Positions 53,145 through 62,722 of a stretch of 64,000 bases of DNA are shown piece after piece. The notes under the pieces were generated by a model that saw only the letters and a list, made by a program, of their open reading frames with translations, was not told where the DNA came from and did not search any database. Every line of letters begins with the position of its first letter. The first letter of the stretch is position 1. A program made the position numbers and the translations under genes. Origin of the DNA: Saprospiraceae bacterium (GTDB lineage Bacteria; Bacteroidota; Bacteroidia; Chitinophagales; Saprospiraceae); contig JADJNF010000009.1 in NCBI GenBank assembly GCA_016714445.1, positions 939,391-1,003,390 of the forward strand, given 5' to 3'.

Positions 53145-55553
53145 TTACCTGACTCTTTGTTGCACATCATCCGAAGCTGTTGATCTGCTTCGTTTGGCTT
53201 TGAGTATTTTATTGCCAAAACTTTGGGTATAAGTCAGCTTAAAAATACGTCTGCTGAACTGCAGAAAATTATTAGAATAAATGTTTTCGGCGGGTAAATC
53301 TATTATGGTCGTCCATCTCATCGAAGAAAAGATATCATCCACTCCAAATTTCAAAGTACTGTTATCAAATTTTTTCTGTATCCCTAAATTCAGCATTCCA
53401 AAAGATTTACCTTTAGATATCCCCATTAAAGATGGTGATTGAAAGAATCCTGAACATTCAAAATTAAAATCTTTGACAATAGTAAAACTTTGAAAACCGG
53501 ATATATTATAATTGAACTGTGATAATGTTACTTTTGATTCTTTATAATCACCCTGCACCTGCTGCCAGGTTCCATTAATATTGGTCTGTGCAAACCACCA
53601 ACTGGTAATAGAGACAGGCAGAGAAATGGTACTATTAAGCGTTTGGGTTTTATGAAGATTTTGAGCTATAAAATATTGTTTGTTGGATTGAGTATTGATG
53701 TCCGGCTGAAAATCAGAAATCGTATTGTCTTCATGGGTATAACCAACAGAAAAGGCATAAGACTTATACACAAAATCCGCTTTTATTCCATCAGCAATCG
53801 ATGGTTGCAACGCTGCATTACCTGAAATAAAAGTATTGGGATCTATAAAAATAAGGAAAGGTGCAAGATTATTGAATGTCGGTCTGTTGATACGCCGATT
53901 GTAGCTTAGATTGAAGGATTGATTAGCACTTAATGTATGTGACCAATACAATGTCGGAAAAAATTGTCCATACTTGCGGTCTACAATGTTTGCTGTTTTT
54001 TCAGTACCAAGATTGCTGGAAGTATGTTCGTATCGGAGACCTGCTTTGAACACATTGTTATTGGATGGTGAGTAAGAAAATGAACTATAGGCTGCATAAA
54101 TATTTTCCTTCAGTCTGTAATTGGCTGTAAATTCATCATCTGATACCCATTGGTTTTGGTTTAAATTAGCCACTTCCACATCATTGGTAAAAGTAGACAT
54201 CACCATTTTGGCACCTGATTCTAACGATAGCTTAGAATTGATACTGATTTGATGATCCAGCTGGACAGGTAAGATTTTTATGATGGTGTGTTTGCCACTT
54301 CTTGTTTTTTCATTCCTCACTAATTCATTATTGCCGTTATTATAAGTATTGAGATAATTGTTTGGATTTTTGTTGTCATAAGTTAAGAAATCCACATTGA
54401 TTGAAAAGTCGCCGGAGTGTTCTGTTTTGTGACTGATATTGGTATTAATCATCCCATGTTTCCATTGGTTGATCTCATCATTGGTGATAGATATACTCGT
54501 ATCTTTTTGATTATTAATTTTTGTATCAGATGTATTTACAGCATCCATGGACCATTTATTATTATATCCTGATGCTAAAACGCCAATAGTGGTTTTAGGG
54601 CTAAACTGATAGTCCAGTCCAATTCTGACATTGTTATTCAGTTGACTAGGGTCGCGGTCAGAGATGATAGTTGTCTCTGTTATTTTATTTTCTATATTAA
54701 TCTTACGGTACGAGTTAAAAAACTGTCTTTGTGCTTCCCGACTAAAGGAATAACTTCCGTAAAGATTTAATTTACCACTTCGTTGATTTAAGTCCAGGCT
54801 TGCAGCAGGCGCAGTACCATAAAAAGCCGCCATAGTCAGGCTCAGATTTCCATTCAAACCTTCATCGGGACTTTGTTTGAGGACAATATTGATATATCCT
54901 GCATTGCCACCTGCATCGTATTTTGCAGGAGGTGTGGTGATGAGTTCTATTTTGTCTACATTATTGGAAGACATACCATCCAGCATGGTAAGGAGCGCAC
55001 TTGAAGGCATATAGCTTAGTTTTCCATTTATCATCACTTGGACGCCATCTTTGCCGCTCATACTTACCGTTCCTGATTGTCTGTTCACTATGACTCCTGG
55101 GGATTTTTGTAATACTTCCAGGACAGTCGTACCGGCACTGGTGATACTGTTCTGGACATTGACTACCATACGATCTATCTTCTGCTCAAACATAGGTCTT
55201 CGAGCTGTCACCATGATGGCATCTATATTTATACCTGAAGAAGCTATTGAAATATTTCCTATGTCCTTAGATTGGTCTACTTCAATACTTTGATAAGTCG
55301 TCTCGAAACCTATAAAACTGTAAGCTATGAGATACTCTCCGGATTTGACATTTGGAATTGAAAATCTGCCTTCGGCATCACATACTACCCCATTCAAAAG
55401 TGACGAGTCAATGGCATTTAGCAGGAGGGCATTACAAAATTCCAGAGCTTGATTATTGTTGTCGGTTACTTTGCCGGAAATCGTATGTTGACCATATAAG
55501 CTTATTGATAAGCTGGCCAAAAGTAAGCCCATGATAATACATTTATTTTTCAT
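53145..55553 (-). CDS. TonB-dependent receptor-like outer-membrane barrel protein
   Basis: 802 residues. A signal peptide is followed by a carboxypeptidase-like regulatory domain (HTISGKVTDNNNQALEFCNA, about 22-100), a plug region (AGTTVLEVLQKSPGVIVNRQ, SGKDGVQVMINGK) and a large barrel ending KLTYTQSFGNK. The layout fits the outer membrane beta-barrel family with TonB-type plug. Its cargo is unknown. It is flanked by the kinase gene downstream and a short ORF 22 bases upstream. Confidence 0.92.
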   Translation of the reverse strand: MKNKCIIMGLLLASLSISLYGQHTISGKVTDNNNQALEFCNALLLNAIDSSLLNGVVCDAEGRFSIPNVKSGEYLIAYSFIGFETTYQSIEVDQSKDIGNISIASSGINIDAIMVTARRPMFEQKIDRMVVNVQNSITSAGTTVLEVLQKSPGVIVNRQSGTVSMSGKDGVQVMINGKLSYMPSSALLTMLDGMSSNNVDKIELITTPPAKYDAGGNAGYINIVLKQSPDEGLNGNLSLTMAAFYGTAPAASLDLNQRSGKLNLYGSYSFSREAQRQFFNSYRKINIENKITETTIISDRDPSQLNNNVRIGLDYQFSPKTTIGVLASGYNNKWSMDAVNTSDTKINNQKDTSISITNDEINQWKHGMINTNISHKTEHSGDFSINVDFLTYDNKNPNNYLNTYNNGNNELVRNEKTRSGKHTIIKILPVQLDHQISINSKLSLESGAKMVMSTFTNDVEVANLNQNQWVSDDEFTANYRLKENIYAAYSSFSYSPSNNNVFKAGLRYEHTSSNLGTEKTANIVDRKYGQFFPTLYWSHTLSANQSFNLSYNRRINRPTFNNLAPFLIFIDPNTFISGNAALQPSIADGIKADFVYKSYAFSVGYTHEDNTISDFQPDINTQSNKQYFIAQNLHKTQTLNSTISLPVSITSWWFAQTNINGTWQQVQGDYKESKVTLSQFNYNISGFQSFTIVKDFNFECSGFFQSPSLMGISKGKSFGMLNLGIQKKFDNSTLKFGVDDIFSSMRWTTIIDLPAENIYSNNFLQFSRRIFKLTYTQSFGNKILKAKRSRSTASDDVQQRVR

Positions 55554-55574
55554 TCTATTTTATTTGCGTTAAAA

Positions 55575-55739
55575 TTATTTGATCGACCAAATACAAATGA
55601 AATCATTCATACTTTTACCTTCCACATAAGGAGAATATTTTGCTATAAAAATGCCCTCCAAAAACGGGAGTATGAGCAGGAAGATGGTGGTGAAAAATTT
55701 TATTATTTTAGATGGCATGGTAGATGGCGTTGGGTTCAT
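55575..55739 (-). CDS. Possible 54-residue single-pass membrane protein
   Basis: MNPTPSTMPSKIIKFFTTI continues FLLILPFLEGIFIAKYSPYVEGKS. It has one hydrophobic segment (about 14-33) and a short soluble tail with one Cys, ending 22 bases before the receptor gene in the same direction. A second Met at residue 8 could also start it. It is too short for family assignment; coding status rests on the frame and the position. Confidence 0.45.
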   Translation of the reverse strand: MNPTPSTMPSKIIKFFTTIFLLILPFLEGIFIAKYSPYVEGKSMNDFICIWSIK

Positions 55740-55814
55740 TAAAGTACACTTTTTTTATTATAATTTTTTAATTTATGGTCTAAATGAAACTTGAATCGAT
55801 CGGTGTATCTTTTC

Positions 55815-56624
55815 TTACTCACGAATGCATCTGATACTCATACCTATCCCATTATTCCACTCACTAACTACAAACATTTCATCTGAAGCCGATAATAATC
55901 CATAGGTTGAATTTGGATAATTCTCCAAAGTTCTGGTTCTTATGTAATCATTAGTTTTCAAACCGGCAAAGGTTCCACTCGGTCCTCGACGACCTGCTCC
56001 AACAGCACTAAAGCCAGAAATATTATTTGCACCATAATTAGGTGATAACCAGAAAGAAAAACCGACTTCTTTCAATTTTCCTCCAGCAATATTCTGACCA
56101 CCTAAATTTTCTCTAAGTCTTTCAATATCTGTTTTACTTGGTACAATCCAGCCTGTTGGGCAAACATTTTTACCTCCATTACTTGTGCTATCCAAAGCAT
56201 AAAAATTATACAATGCCCCATACGAAATTCCATTTGTAAGCTGATCGTCATTATACCAGCAGTACGAAGGCAATAAATTAACAGCGGCAGTATTCCATTC
56301 ACCAGCATTTGATGACAGTGGAATAATAGTGCCATCATTATATTTGCTTGTCTTCAGGTTTCTGTCAAGCCATATTTGATTCCCAATTTTTATTGGATAA
56401 TAAACATTGCCATCTACATCCATAACTTTATCACCTAATGTCAATGACAGCCACCGACTCCCTGTCCAACCTTCAAAATCAGCACCTGTCCATCGAATGG
56501 TACCCGCAGCGGGAACATTAATGGTATCTTTTCCTAATTGAATGGACCCGTTTGTAATAATTTTTTGTCCTTTAGCTAAATGAGTTATAACAAACAAGAA
56601 AATAATCATATTTAAATATTTCAT
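55815..56624 (-). CDS. Secreted FISUMP-domain protein
   Basis: 269 residues from MKYLNMIIFLFVITHLAKGQ, a signal peptide; an earlier in-frame Met precedes a basic stretch. GNVYYPIKIGNQIWLDRNLK, GALYNFYALD, NVCPTGWIVPSKTDIERL and the end SIRCIRE are the Fibrobacter-succinogenes major paralogous domain seen in many exported Bacteroidota proteins. No enzyme activity is known. It is the last gene of the exported operon. Confidence 0.9.
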   Translation of the reverse strand: MKYLNMIIFLFVITHLAKGQKIITNGSIQLGKDTINVPAAGTIRWTGADFEGWTGSRWLSLTLGDKVMDVDGNVYYPIKIGNQIWLDRNLKTSKYNDGTIIPLSSNAGEWNTAAVNLLPSYCWYNDDQLTNGISYGALYNFYALDSTSNGGKNVCPTGWIVPSKTDIERLRENLGGQNIAGGKLKEVGFSFWLSPNYGANNISGFSAVGAGRRGPSGTFAGLKTNDYIRTRTLENYPNSTYGLLSASDEMFVVSEWNNGIGMSIRCIRE

Positions 56625-56669
56625 TTTCCAAACTCTTCCGATTCTATTCACCTTATTCATTATTTAATA

Positions 56670-57890
56670 TTAGTCTACAAGTTCAGCAATATCAAAATAA
56701 ACTTCAAATACTTCATTACGGCTACCATACCCATGTAGCAAATGTCTGGTGGGTTTCATTATAATATTTTCATTATCTTCTGTATTATTGTATGATGCAG
56801 ACGCTTCTATAATGGTCCCCTTTTTTAGTTTTATAGAGTTTTTATAGTAATATCTGCGTATCCAATGTGGGTCCCAGTTTTTGACTTCAAGCAATGAAGT
56901 GGTTTCATTTGTCTCTGGATCTCTTGCTTTTATGGACCAGGATGTGCACACTGCCTGACTCAATGGAAGTATTGAACTAATTGAAATGGTACTTTCCAAT
57001 AAAAAAGATGTTTTAAAATACCGCTCCTGGTTGGGTTTTATTTCAAATGGTTTATTCAATAATTCCGGATAAATTAATTTTCTTGACACAACTTGATGTA
57101 TATTTTTTTTAGTTGTTCTTAATAAAAGTACTGAAGAGTCCGGTAATTCATTTGCATAATTGGTATATGTTATTTTTAAAAGGAACTTAGCGTTTTTCGG
57201 TATAAGTTTGTAAAAACCTTCGGGTAAACTTACTACTCCTGTGCCAGGCACCCAATCAAACCAATAATTTTCAAAGGCGTCAAAGGCAATACCAAAGTTG
57301 TTTGAATACCCGTATTTTGGATCTTTCTTATCGAGCTCGGCAGATCTGCTAGTTGTATCAATAAAAACAGCACACCTTCGGACTATTTTACTATTACCCG
57401 GAATGAATCGAAATTTGTCTACATAGTAGGCTGAATCGTTGTTAAGTTCAATCACAAAAACCTGATCATAAAAATCCTTTTGATAATGAGGGAAAAAAAC
57501 CTGTTTCATAGGAATTACCAGGTCAAATGAATCTGGTTGGGCGTTATTATAAGCAATGTCTCTAAATTCACCTTCTTTGAGTCCGTGATCAATCCAATCT
57601 TTGATAAGATCAATCTCTTCAACATTCATCCGGGATTGATGCAAAAAATTATCATTGTTTTCATTTTTCCATGGCGGCATTATTCTATTGTTTACTGCAA
57701 AATATATCATATTGGCATAACTGGATGCTCTGTTATATGTAGACAAATCCATGGCTCCGTGACCATTTGTATTGTGACAATTTAGACAGTATTTATTCAA
57801 TATGGGTAATATGTCTCCATAAAAGTTGGTACTCTGTGGATAAGCCTGTAATCCATAAAATGAACATAAGACAAAGGTTAAAATTTTCAT
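56670..57890 (-). CDS. Periplasmic cytochrome c fused to a copper-monooxygenase-like domain without copper ligands
   Basis: 406 residues from the ATG at 57890, 1 base after the redoxin stop. A signal peptide is followed by one c-type heme site CLNCH (C35, C38, H39) with MPPW (Met71) as probable sixth ligand. The rest aligns with the monooxygenase-like (PHM-type) domain: RFIPGNSKIVRRCAVFID, GFYKLIPKNAKFLLKITYT, VKNWDPHWIRRYYY. The usual ligand positions have Arg171-Arg172 where HH is expected, Thr241/Thr243 where H-x-H is expected and no H-M-H-x-x-G. The domain probably no longer binds copper. It lies between the redoxin and the FISUMP gene. Confidence 0.82.
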   Translation of the reverse strand: MKILTFVLCSFYGLQAYPQSTNFYGDILPILNKYCLNCHNTNGHGAMDLSTYNRASSYANMIYFAVNNRIMPPWKNENNDNFLHQSRMNVEEIDLIKDWIDHGLKEGEFRDIAYNNAQPDSFDLVIPMKQVFFPHYQKDFYDQVFVIELNNDSAYYVDKFRFIPGNSKIVRRCAVFIDTTSRSAELDKKDPKYGYSNNFGIAFDAFENYWFDWVPGTGVVSLPEGFYKLIPKNAKFLLKITYTNYANELPDSSVLLLRTTKKNIHQVVSRKLIYPELLNKPFEIKPNQERYFKTSFLLESTISISSILPLSQAVCTSWSIKARDPETNETTSLLEVKNWDPHWIRRYYYKNSIKLKKGTIIEASASYNNTEDNENIIMKPTRHLLHGYGSRNEVFEVYFDIAELVD

Positions 57891-57891
57891 T

Positions 57892-58410
57892 TTAATTTTC
57901 AAAGGTTATATAACATCCCACAGCTTTTGGCCAGGGTTTTTTAATATTTGTACCATTCAAAGATGCTTCAATGGCGTCACTCAAATCATTTAATCTGGCA
58001 TTGTGATTTTTTTTACCTGGTTTGCTGTAAAGATCATTTACTCTGCCGTTGTAAAGTACCACGCCATTTTTATCCATGATAAGTGCTTCAGGTGTAATTA
58101 AAATTCCAAGTGATCTGGATTTGCTTTGGTCTTCATCCAAAACAGCCTTCCACTTCTGTAAATTGTATTTCACTTTAAATTCATGTATGGTTTTATAGTT
58201 ACTGATTCTAAATGGAAATAAAAGAACCAAATTAACTCTTTCGCTATACCTTTCTGATATCGCCCACAGGTCCTGAGTGATATTTTTACAAACCGGACAC
58301 TCTTCTGAAATTGCTACATATACTGTTAAATCTTTTGACTGAGCGTTCAAATTATTTTTGAATACCCAACCTAAAATCATAAACATACTTATAAAATATA
58401 CTATTCTCAT
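57892..58410 (-). CDS. Thioredoxin-fold redoxin (TlpA/AhpC-like)
   Basis: 172 residues with a signal peptide. The active site CPVC lies in AISEECPVCKNITQDL. LLFPFRISNYKTIHEF, ITPEALIMDKNGVVLYNGRVND and the length fit the redoxin fold. It should be a periplasmic thiol-disulfide protein, perhaps for maturation or reduction of the neighbouring cytochrome. It overlaps the oxidase gene upstream by ATGA and ends just before the cytochrome gene. Confidence 0.88.
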   Translation of the reverse strand: MRIVYFISMFMILGWVFKNNLNAQSKDLTVYVAISEECPVCKNITQDLWAISERYSERVNLVLLFPFRISNYKTIHEFKVKYNLQKWKAVLDEDQSKSRSLGILITPEALIMDKNGVVLYNGRVNDLYSKPGKKNHNARLNDLSDAIEASLNGTNIKKPWPKAVGCYITFEN

Positions 58411-60068
58411 TTTATTATTATCTGACCGTTTATTAATTTTATAATGGCTTGTTTATCTATAACAATAGTCGGGGGAGCCTCATTATGAATCCCATTCGAA
58501 ATAAAGTTAATGGTGGAACCTCCGGGTGAGTTATTCACAGCTTCAAATAAAGTATTGTAAGGATTGGTCAATGAACCATTTTCTGCCCCATTAAAATTTT
58601 TATTGACATATACATTTTTCTTCACTATGAACTGGCCCATCATCCCTTTGTCTTCATGTGGTAAAATGTGACAGTGGTACATGTATGGTACACCTTCCCC
58701 AAAATTATCAAATTTTGCTATAAACCTTACTACTTCATTTGGAGCAATTGAGACAACATCTTTCCTACCTCTTTCATTGAGCGGGGGCAAGTTTCCATTC
58801 CTTGATAAGATGTAAAATTGTATATCGTGTATATGAAAAGGATGGTATTGCTGCATTGTATTATGCAGCTCCCAGATTTCCGTATCTCCCAGTTGTACAT
58901 AATCATTGATAAAATTGAAATTGAAAGGTGGACCAGCCTCAGCCGGACTAGTTCCAATTACTGGACCAGTTGGGCTTGAAGTAAAATACTTAATGCGGGT
59001 TACATTAGCACTGTTTTCGGGTAATGGGATTACATTAGCACAAGTTGATGGAATAGTTACGACAGGACTTAAAGTAGGATTTATTATATTCAGTTTTAAA
59101 ATATTAAAATTTGCTCCATTCAATGGATTGGGATTGTAGTTGGCTGCATTTCCGCCACCATTACTTGATCCCCAAATAGAACTTGGTAATTCAGAAGCAT
59201 ATGATTTTAGAAACAATTGCGAGCCTTCAGGATAATTACTAAAATTTACTAATATTTCAGCTCGTTCACCGGGAGCTAACCTTACTCTGGTCAATGGAAC
59301 CGGGGCTGCAAGTAATCCACCGTCTGATCCTATCTGGTAAAATGTAGCATTATCTGACAATCCAACATTAAAAACTCTTTGATGTGCTCCATTTAAAAGA
59401 CGGAATCTCACGACTTGCCGAGGGACAGACTGTTCCGCATCTATAATACCGTTCATCATAAAAACAGCATCATTATTAATTGGTCCGGTACCTGTTCCAT
59501 TTCCTGGACCTACAATGTAACTGATAAAACTTCCATTGAATGGTTTGCTTTGCATGATCAATGGTATATCATCCACACCATAAGTCCTTGGCAAATTAAT
59601 TGCAGCTTCTTCTGCGTCTTTAACAATTATCATTCCCGCCAAACCCAAGGTAACTTGTTTCTGTGTAAGATAATGCAAGTGAGGGTGATACCAATAAGTA
59701 GAAGCTTTATCTTCCACTGTAAAAGAAGGATTGTAGGTCTCATTTGGTCCGAAAGCCGACCATGGTCCTCCATCATCTTCCCCTGCCACGTGCAGACCAT
59801 GCCAATGTACAGTAGTTTCTTCACCCAGGCTATTCAGAACATTTAACTGTACCAATTCACCGGCATTCATGACAAGCGTTGGACCAAGAACATTTCCGTT
59901 GAATCCCATTGTGCTGGTTGCCGGCCCCTGAAAATACTGAACAGATCCATTCATCATTTCCAGATTATAAATTGGCCCATACATCAAAGGTGGAATGTAT
60001 AGAGGGTTTGTCTGGCTGCATAATATGTTGGATATGCAGATGGTAGCAATTAAAAGTTTAATTTTCAT
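58407..60068 (-). CDS. Periplasmic multicopper oxidase with C-terminal extension
   Basis: 553 residues from the ATG at 60068 (a GTG lies one codon earlier). Signal peptide, then all copper motifs: HWHGLH (H88, H90, H93), WYHPHLH (H128, H130, H132), HPFHIH (H409, H412, H414) and YHCHILPHEDKGMMG (H465, C466, H467, H471). These give complete type 1, 2 and 3 centres. An extra about 75-residue tail (NFNGAENGSLTNPYNTLFEA) is beta-rich. The enzyme oxidises an unknown substrate (metal ion, phenol or thiol) with O2. It is the second gene of the operon. Confidence 0.95.
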   Translation of the reverse strand: MKIKLLIATICISNILCSQTNPLYIPPLMYGPIYNLEMMNGSVQYFQGPATSTMGFNGNVLGPTLVMNAGELVQLNVLNSLGEETTVHWHGLHVAGEDDGGPWSAFGPNETYNPSFTVEDKASTYWYHPHLHYLTQKQVTLGLAGMIIVKDAEEAAINLPRTYGVDDIPLIMQSKPFNGSFISYIVGPGNGTGTGPINNDAVFMMNGIIDAEQSVPRQVVRFRLLNGAHQRVFNVGLSDNATFYQIGSDGGLLAAPVPLTRVRLAPGERAEILVNFSNYPEGSQLFLKSYASELPSSIWGSSNGGGNAANYNPNPLNGANFNILKLNIINPTLSPVVTIPSTCANVIPLPENSANVTRIKYFTSSPTGPVIGTSPAEAGPPFNFNFINDYVQLGDTEIWELHNTMQQYHPFHIHDIQFYILSRNGNLPPLNERGRKDVVSIAPNEVVRFIAKFDNFGEGVPYMYHCHILPHEDKGMMGQFIVKKNVYVNKNFNGAENGSLTNPYNTLFEAVNNSPGGSTINFISNGIHNEAPPTIVIDKQAIIKLINGQIIIK

Positions 60069-60077
60069 CACATTTAC

Positions 60078-62355
60078 TTATTGTAGATTGATTAAAACCA
60101 AAACATAGCCTGTACTTTTATCTCTTTTACCCATAGCTTTACCAATGATGGCTCCCTGACTTTTTGCAATATTTTTTACTTTTTTAGCATATCCTTTCTT
60201 TTTTGAAGAAGTTAAAAAGTCACCTGGTAAAATTTCTCCATCTTCGTCTGTGGCCAGCACAAAAACTCTGCCTACAAGTGCAATAGGATATTCTCCATCA
60301 GCTTCCGACCCAGCCTGGCCCATAAGCATACCTGTTTTAATTCCATTGGCACCACTAATAACACCAACTATTTTTGTATCTTTTTCACAAGAAGTAATTT
60401 TTAATTTCCCTTCAATATTTGCATCAATTGAAACCAGCATTCCGTCTCTTATTCTAAAGGCTTCGTCTTTTGTAATATCAAAATTTTCAGATAAATCAGA
60501 ACCTCCGTTTATTTGAAGTTCCTGAGTGATAATCCTACCATCACCATCAATGAAATCTGCATTTAAACTGATAGTGCTTATTCCGGATGAATTGTACAAA
60601 TTTAATGTCGAAGAACCCGGGAAAAATGACATCGTTTTTAAAAAATTATTTGAGCTGCCCCATCCAAAACTAATCATATCCTGTCCAGCTGTATAGATTT
60701 GCATCTCACCGGTTTGTATCCCAAATCCGAATTCATTATTATTTCCTCCACTCCATAAACTGATCTTTTTACCCAAAACATTAGGAAAACTTAATGGTGA
60801 TGTGATGTCAGTTATTGTATTTATACCTACCCTTCCACCTAAAGGATTTAAGTAAATATTCTGAGCCGTAGGAGAATTTGCAATATTTGAAGCTCCACCA
60901 CTTTGTATAGTTTGTCCATCAAATTTCAGATATCGATAAGCAGTAGATGGAAAAGGAAGTTTTCCATATAGTGAGAGTACACTATTGTTATATGACAAAT
61001 TATCAATAATGGTATTATTATAAAATGATCCATTTCCCTTCACATCAAGTTTTATACCTGATTCGGGTAACTCACCGATGCCCACATTTCCGGAATTACC
61101 GTTTTTAATATCATTACCGGAACTGGTCCATCCTACCACCGGCGACCATGTCATAGACCCGTTTCCATTGGATGTGAGCACAGTTCCGTCACTACCTGAT
61201 GCACCATTTGGTTTGATCTCACCATCTACTATTACATTTGCTATCGTTTTTATATTGCCCCCTACGTGCAACTGCTCAGTAGGACTAAAAAAACCAATAC
61301 CTACTTTGTTTCCTCCATTTGGATTAATAATGGAGTAAGGTGTGCCACCAGCAATCCAACCGAATGTCTCTGCAGGTTTTACTTCTCCATAATAATTTAC
61401 AGGTTTCCATCTCTTTCTCAATCCATCATAAATCAATGTAATAGCACCACCATTATTAAAAGTTAAATGGTTTGGCTGGTTGATGTTTCCATTGCTATTT
61501 GGTTCAAATAGTTCGATCATATACATGCTGTCAGCAGGTGAAGGCATCATTTCCAGTCCTTTTAGGTGCTGTACTCTTGCGTTGTCTGTATGTATGATTA
61601 GGGTGACAATCTGTCCATCAGTTCCTCCGGCTATCCCCAATATATCCGGAGCCAGATTAATGTTACATGAAAGATCTTTTAGTAAATGAAATACAGATCT
61701 TTTTTTCAAACTATTGTCAATTAAAATTTTACCGTTAAATAACATAGATGAACAGGGACCCAAAATGGTATCGCTGACTAAAGACAGATTGCCATCTACT
61801 TGCAGGTTTGTTAAAGGTGTCATCGTATTAATCCCAACATTACCTACATTTGCATTGTAAATATCGTCACCACTCAAAGTCCAGTTACCACTTCCAAAAT
61901 TATCCAGACTATTATAATGACTAGCAGTAATTTCCCATTTATTGATGGCAGTATCATATTTGAGCGTGACACTTCCACCTGGATACACTGCAAATGTACC
62001 ACCTGTACCTGTAAGGATTCTTTTTTCAAGGTCGGCAGTAGCATAGTCATTGTATATCTCCAGAGAATGACCCGCACGATTGTATAAGGTGACGATACGA
62101 TCCTGTTCAGCAGCCATAATACCACTGATCTGAAAGTTGGCAGTGGGGCCGGTGAGCTTGTAATGGTTGTACTTTTGTGTAGTGATATCAAGGTCGAGGG
62201 TGTTACCGTCAGCCAGTATTAATTCAGCACTCTTGAGTATTAAATCACCTGCCACATCCACAGTTGCTCTAGGATCTGTAGTGCTGATTCCTACATTTTG
62301 GGCATAAATAAAATTTGTGATAAGCAAAATGAAGTTGTAATTAATAACTTTTCAT
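60078..62355 (-). CDS. Long exported protein with C-terminal chaperone-like domain; frame disturbed near start
   Basis: The open frame begins at TTG 62327 (749 residues) and lacks a good signal peptide. Upstream, ATG at 62355 lies in another frame; removing one A from the A-run 62349-62352, or adding two, joins it as MKVINYNFILLITNF..YAQNVGIS, a good signal peptide. The body has TTDPRATVDVAG-type trimeric-fibre repeats, and the end (GMLVSID..., KTGMLMGQAGSEADG) resembles the autoproteolytic G2 peptidase chaperone domain of phage and bacterial fibres. First gene of the operon. Confidence 0.75.
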
Positions 62356-62722
62356 GATCATGAGGATAGATTTTTTGTTTTCTAAATACCTTTAAGAGAA
62401 TGAATTAAATGGAGAAATTTATATCACCAAAAATAGATATTTGACTGATTCATGACTTTAGCTGAAGACTGTTGTTGCCTTGAGTGTATAAGGTTAAGGT
62501 ATAGACTATTGATTGTTAAACTGAGCCACTTAGACTATGGTTTGGGAGATGCAGAATCCCTTTGAAAGTAGTTTTCTTGGTTTTACACTCATTTTTACAA
62601 AAAGTCCTTTATACAAAGTGTTTTAGTGGAACAATTGTTGTTTTAATGCTTCTTAGCTTAAAGCTTTCTCAATTAAAATTCAAAAATGGGAAGCACCGTT
62701 ATCTTACATGAGATCAGTAGTA
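62356..62722. other. intergenic region, no gene seen
   Basis: About 370 bases upstream of the exported operon. The frames are short and have no protein character; no clear promoter was found. Confidence 0.4.
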
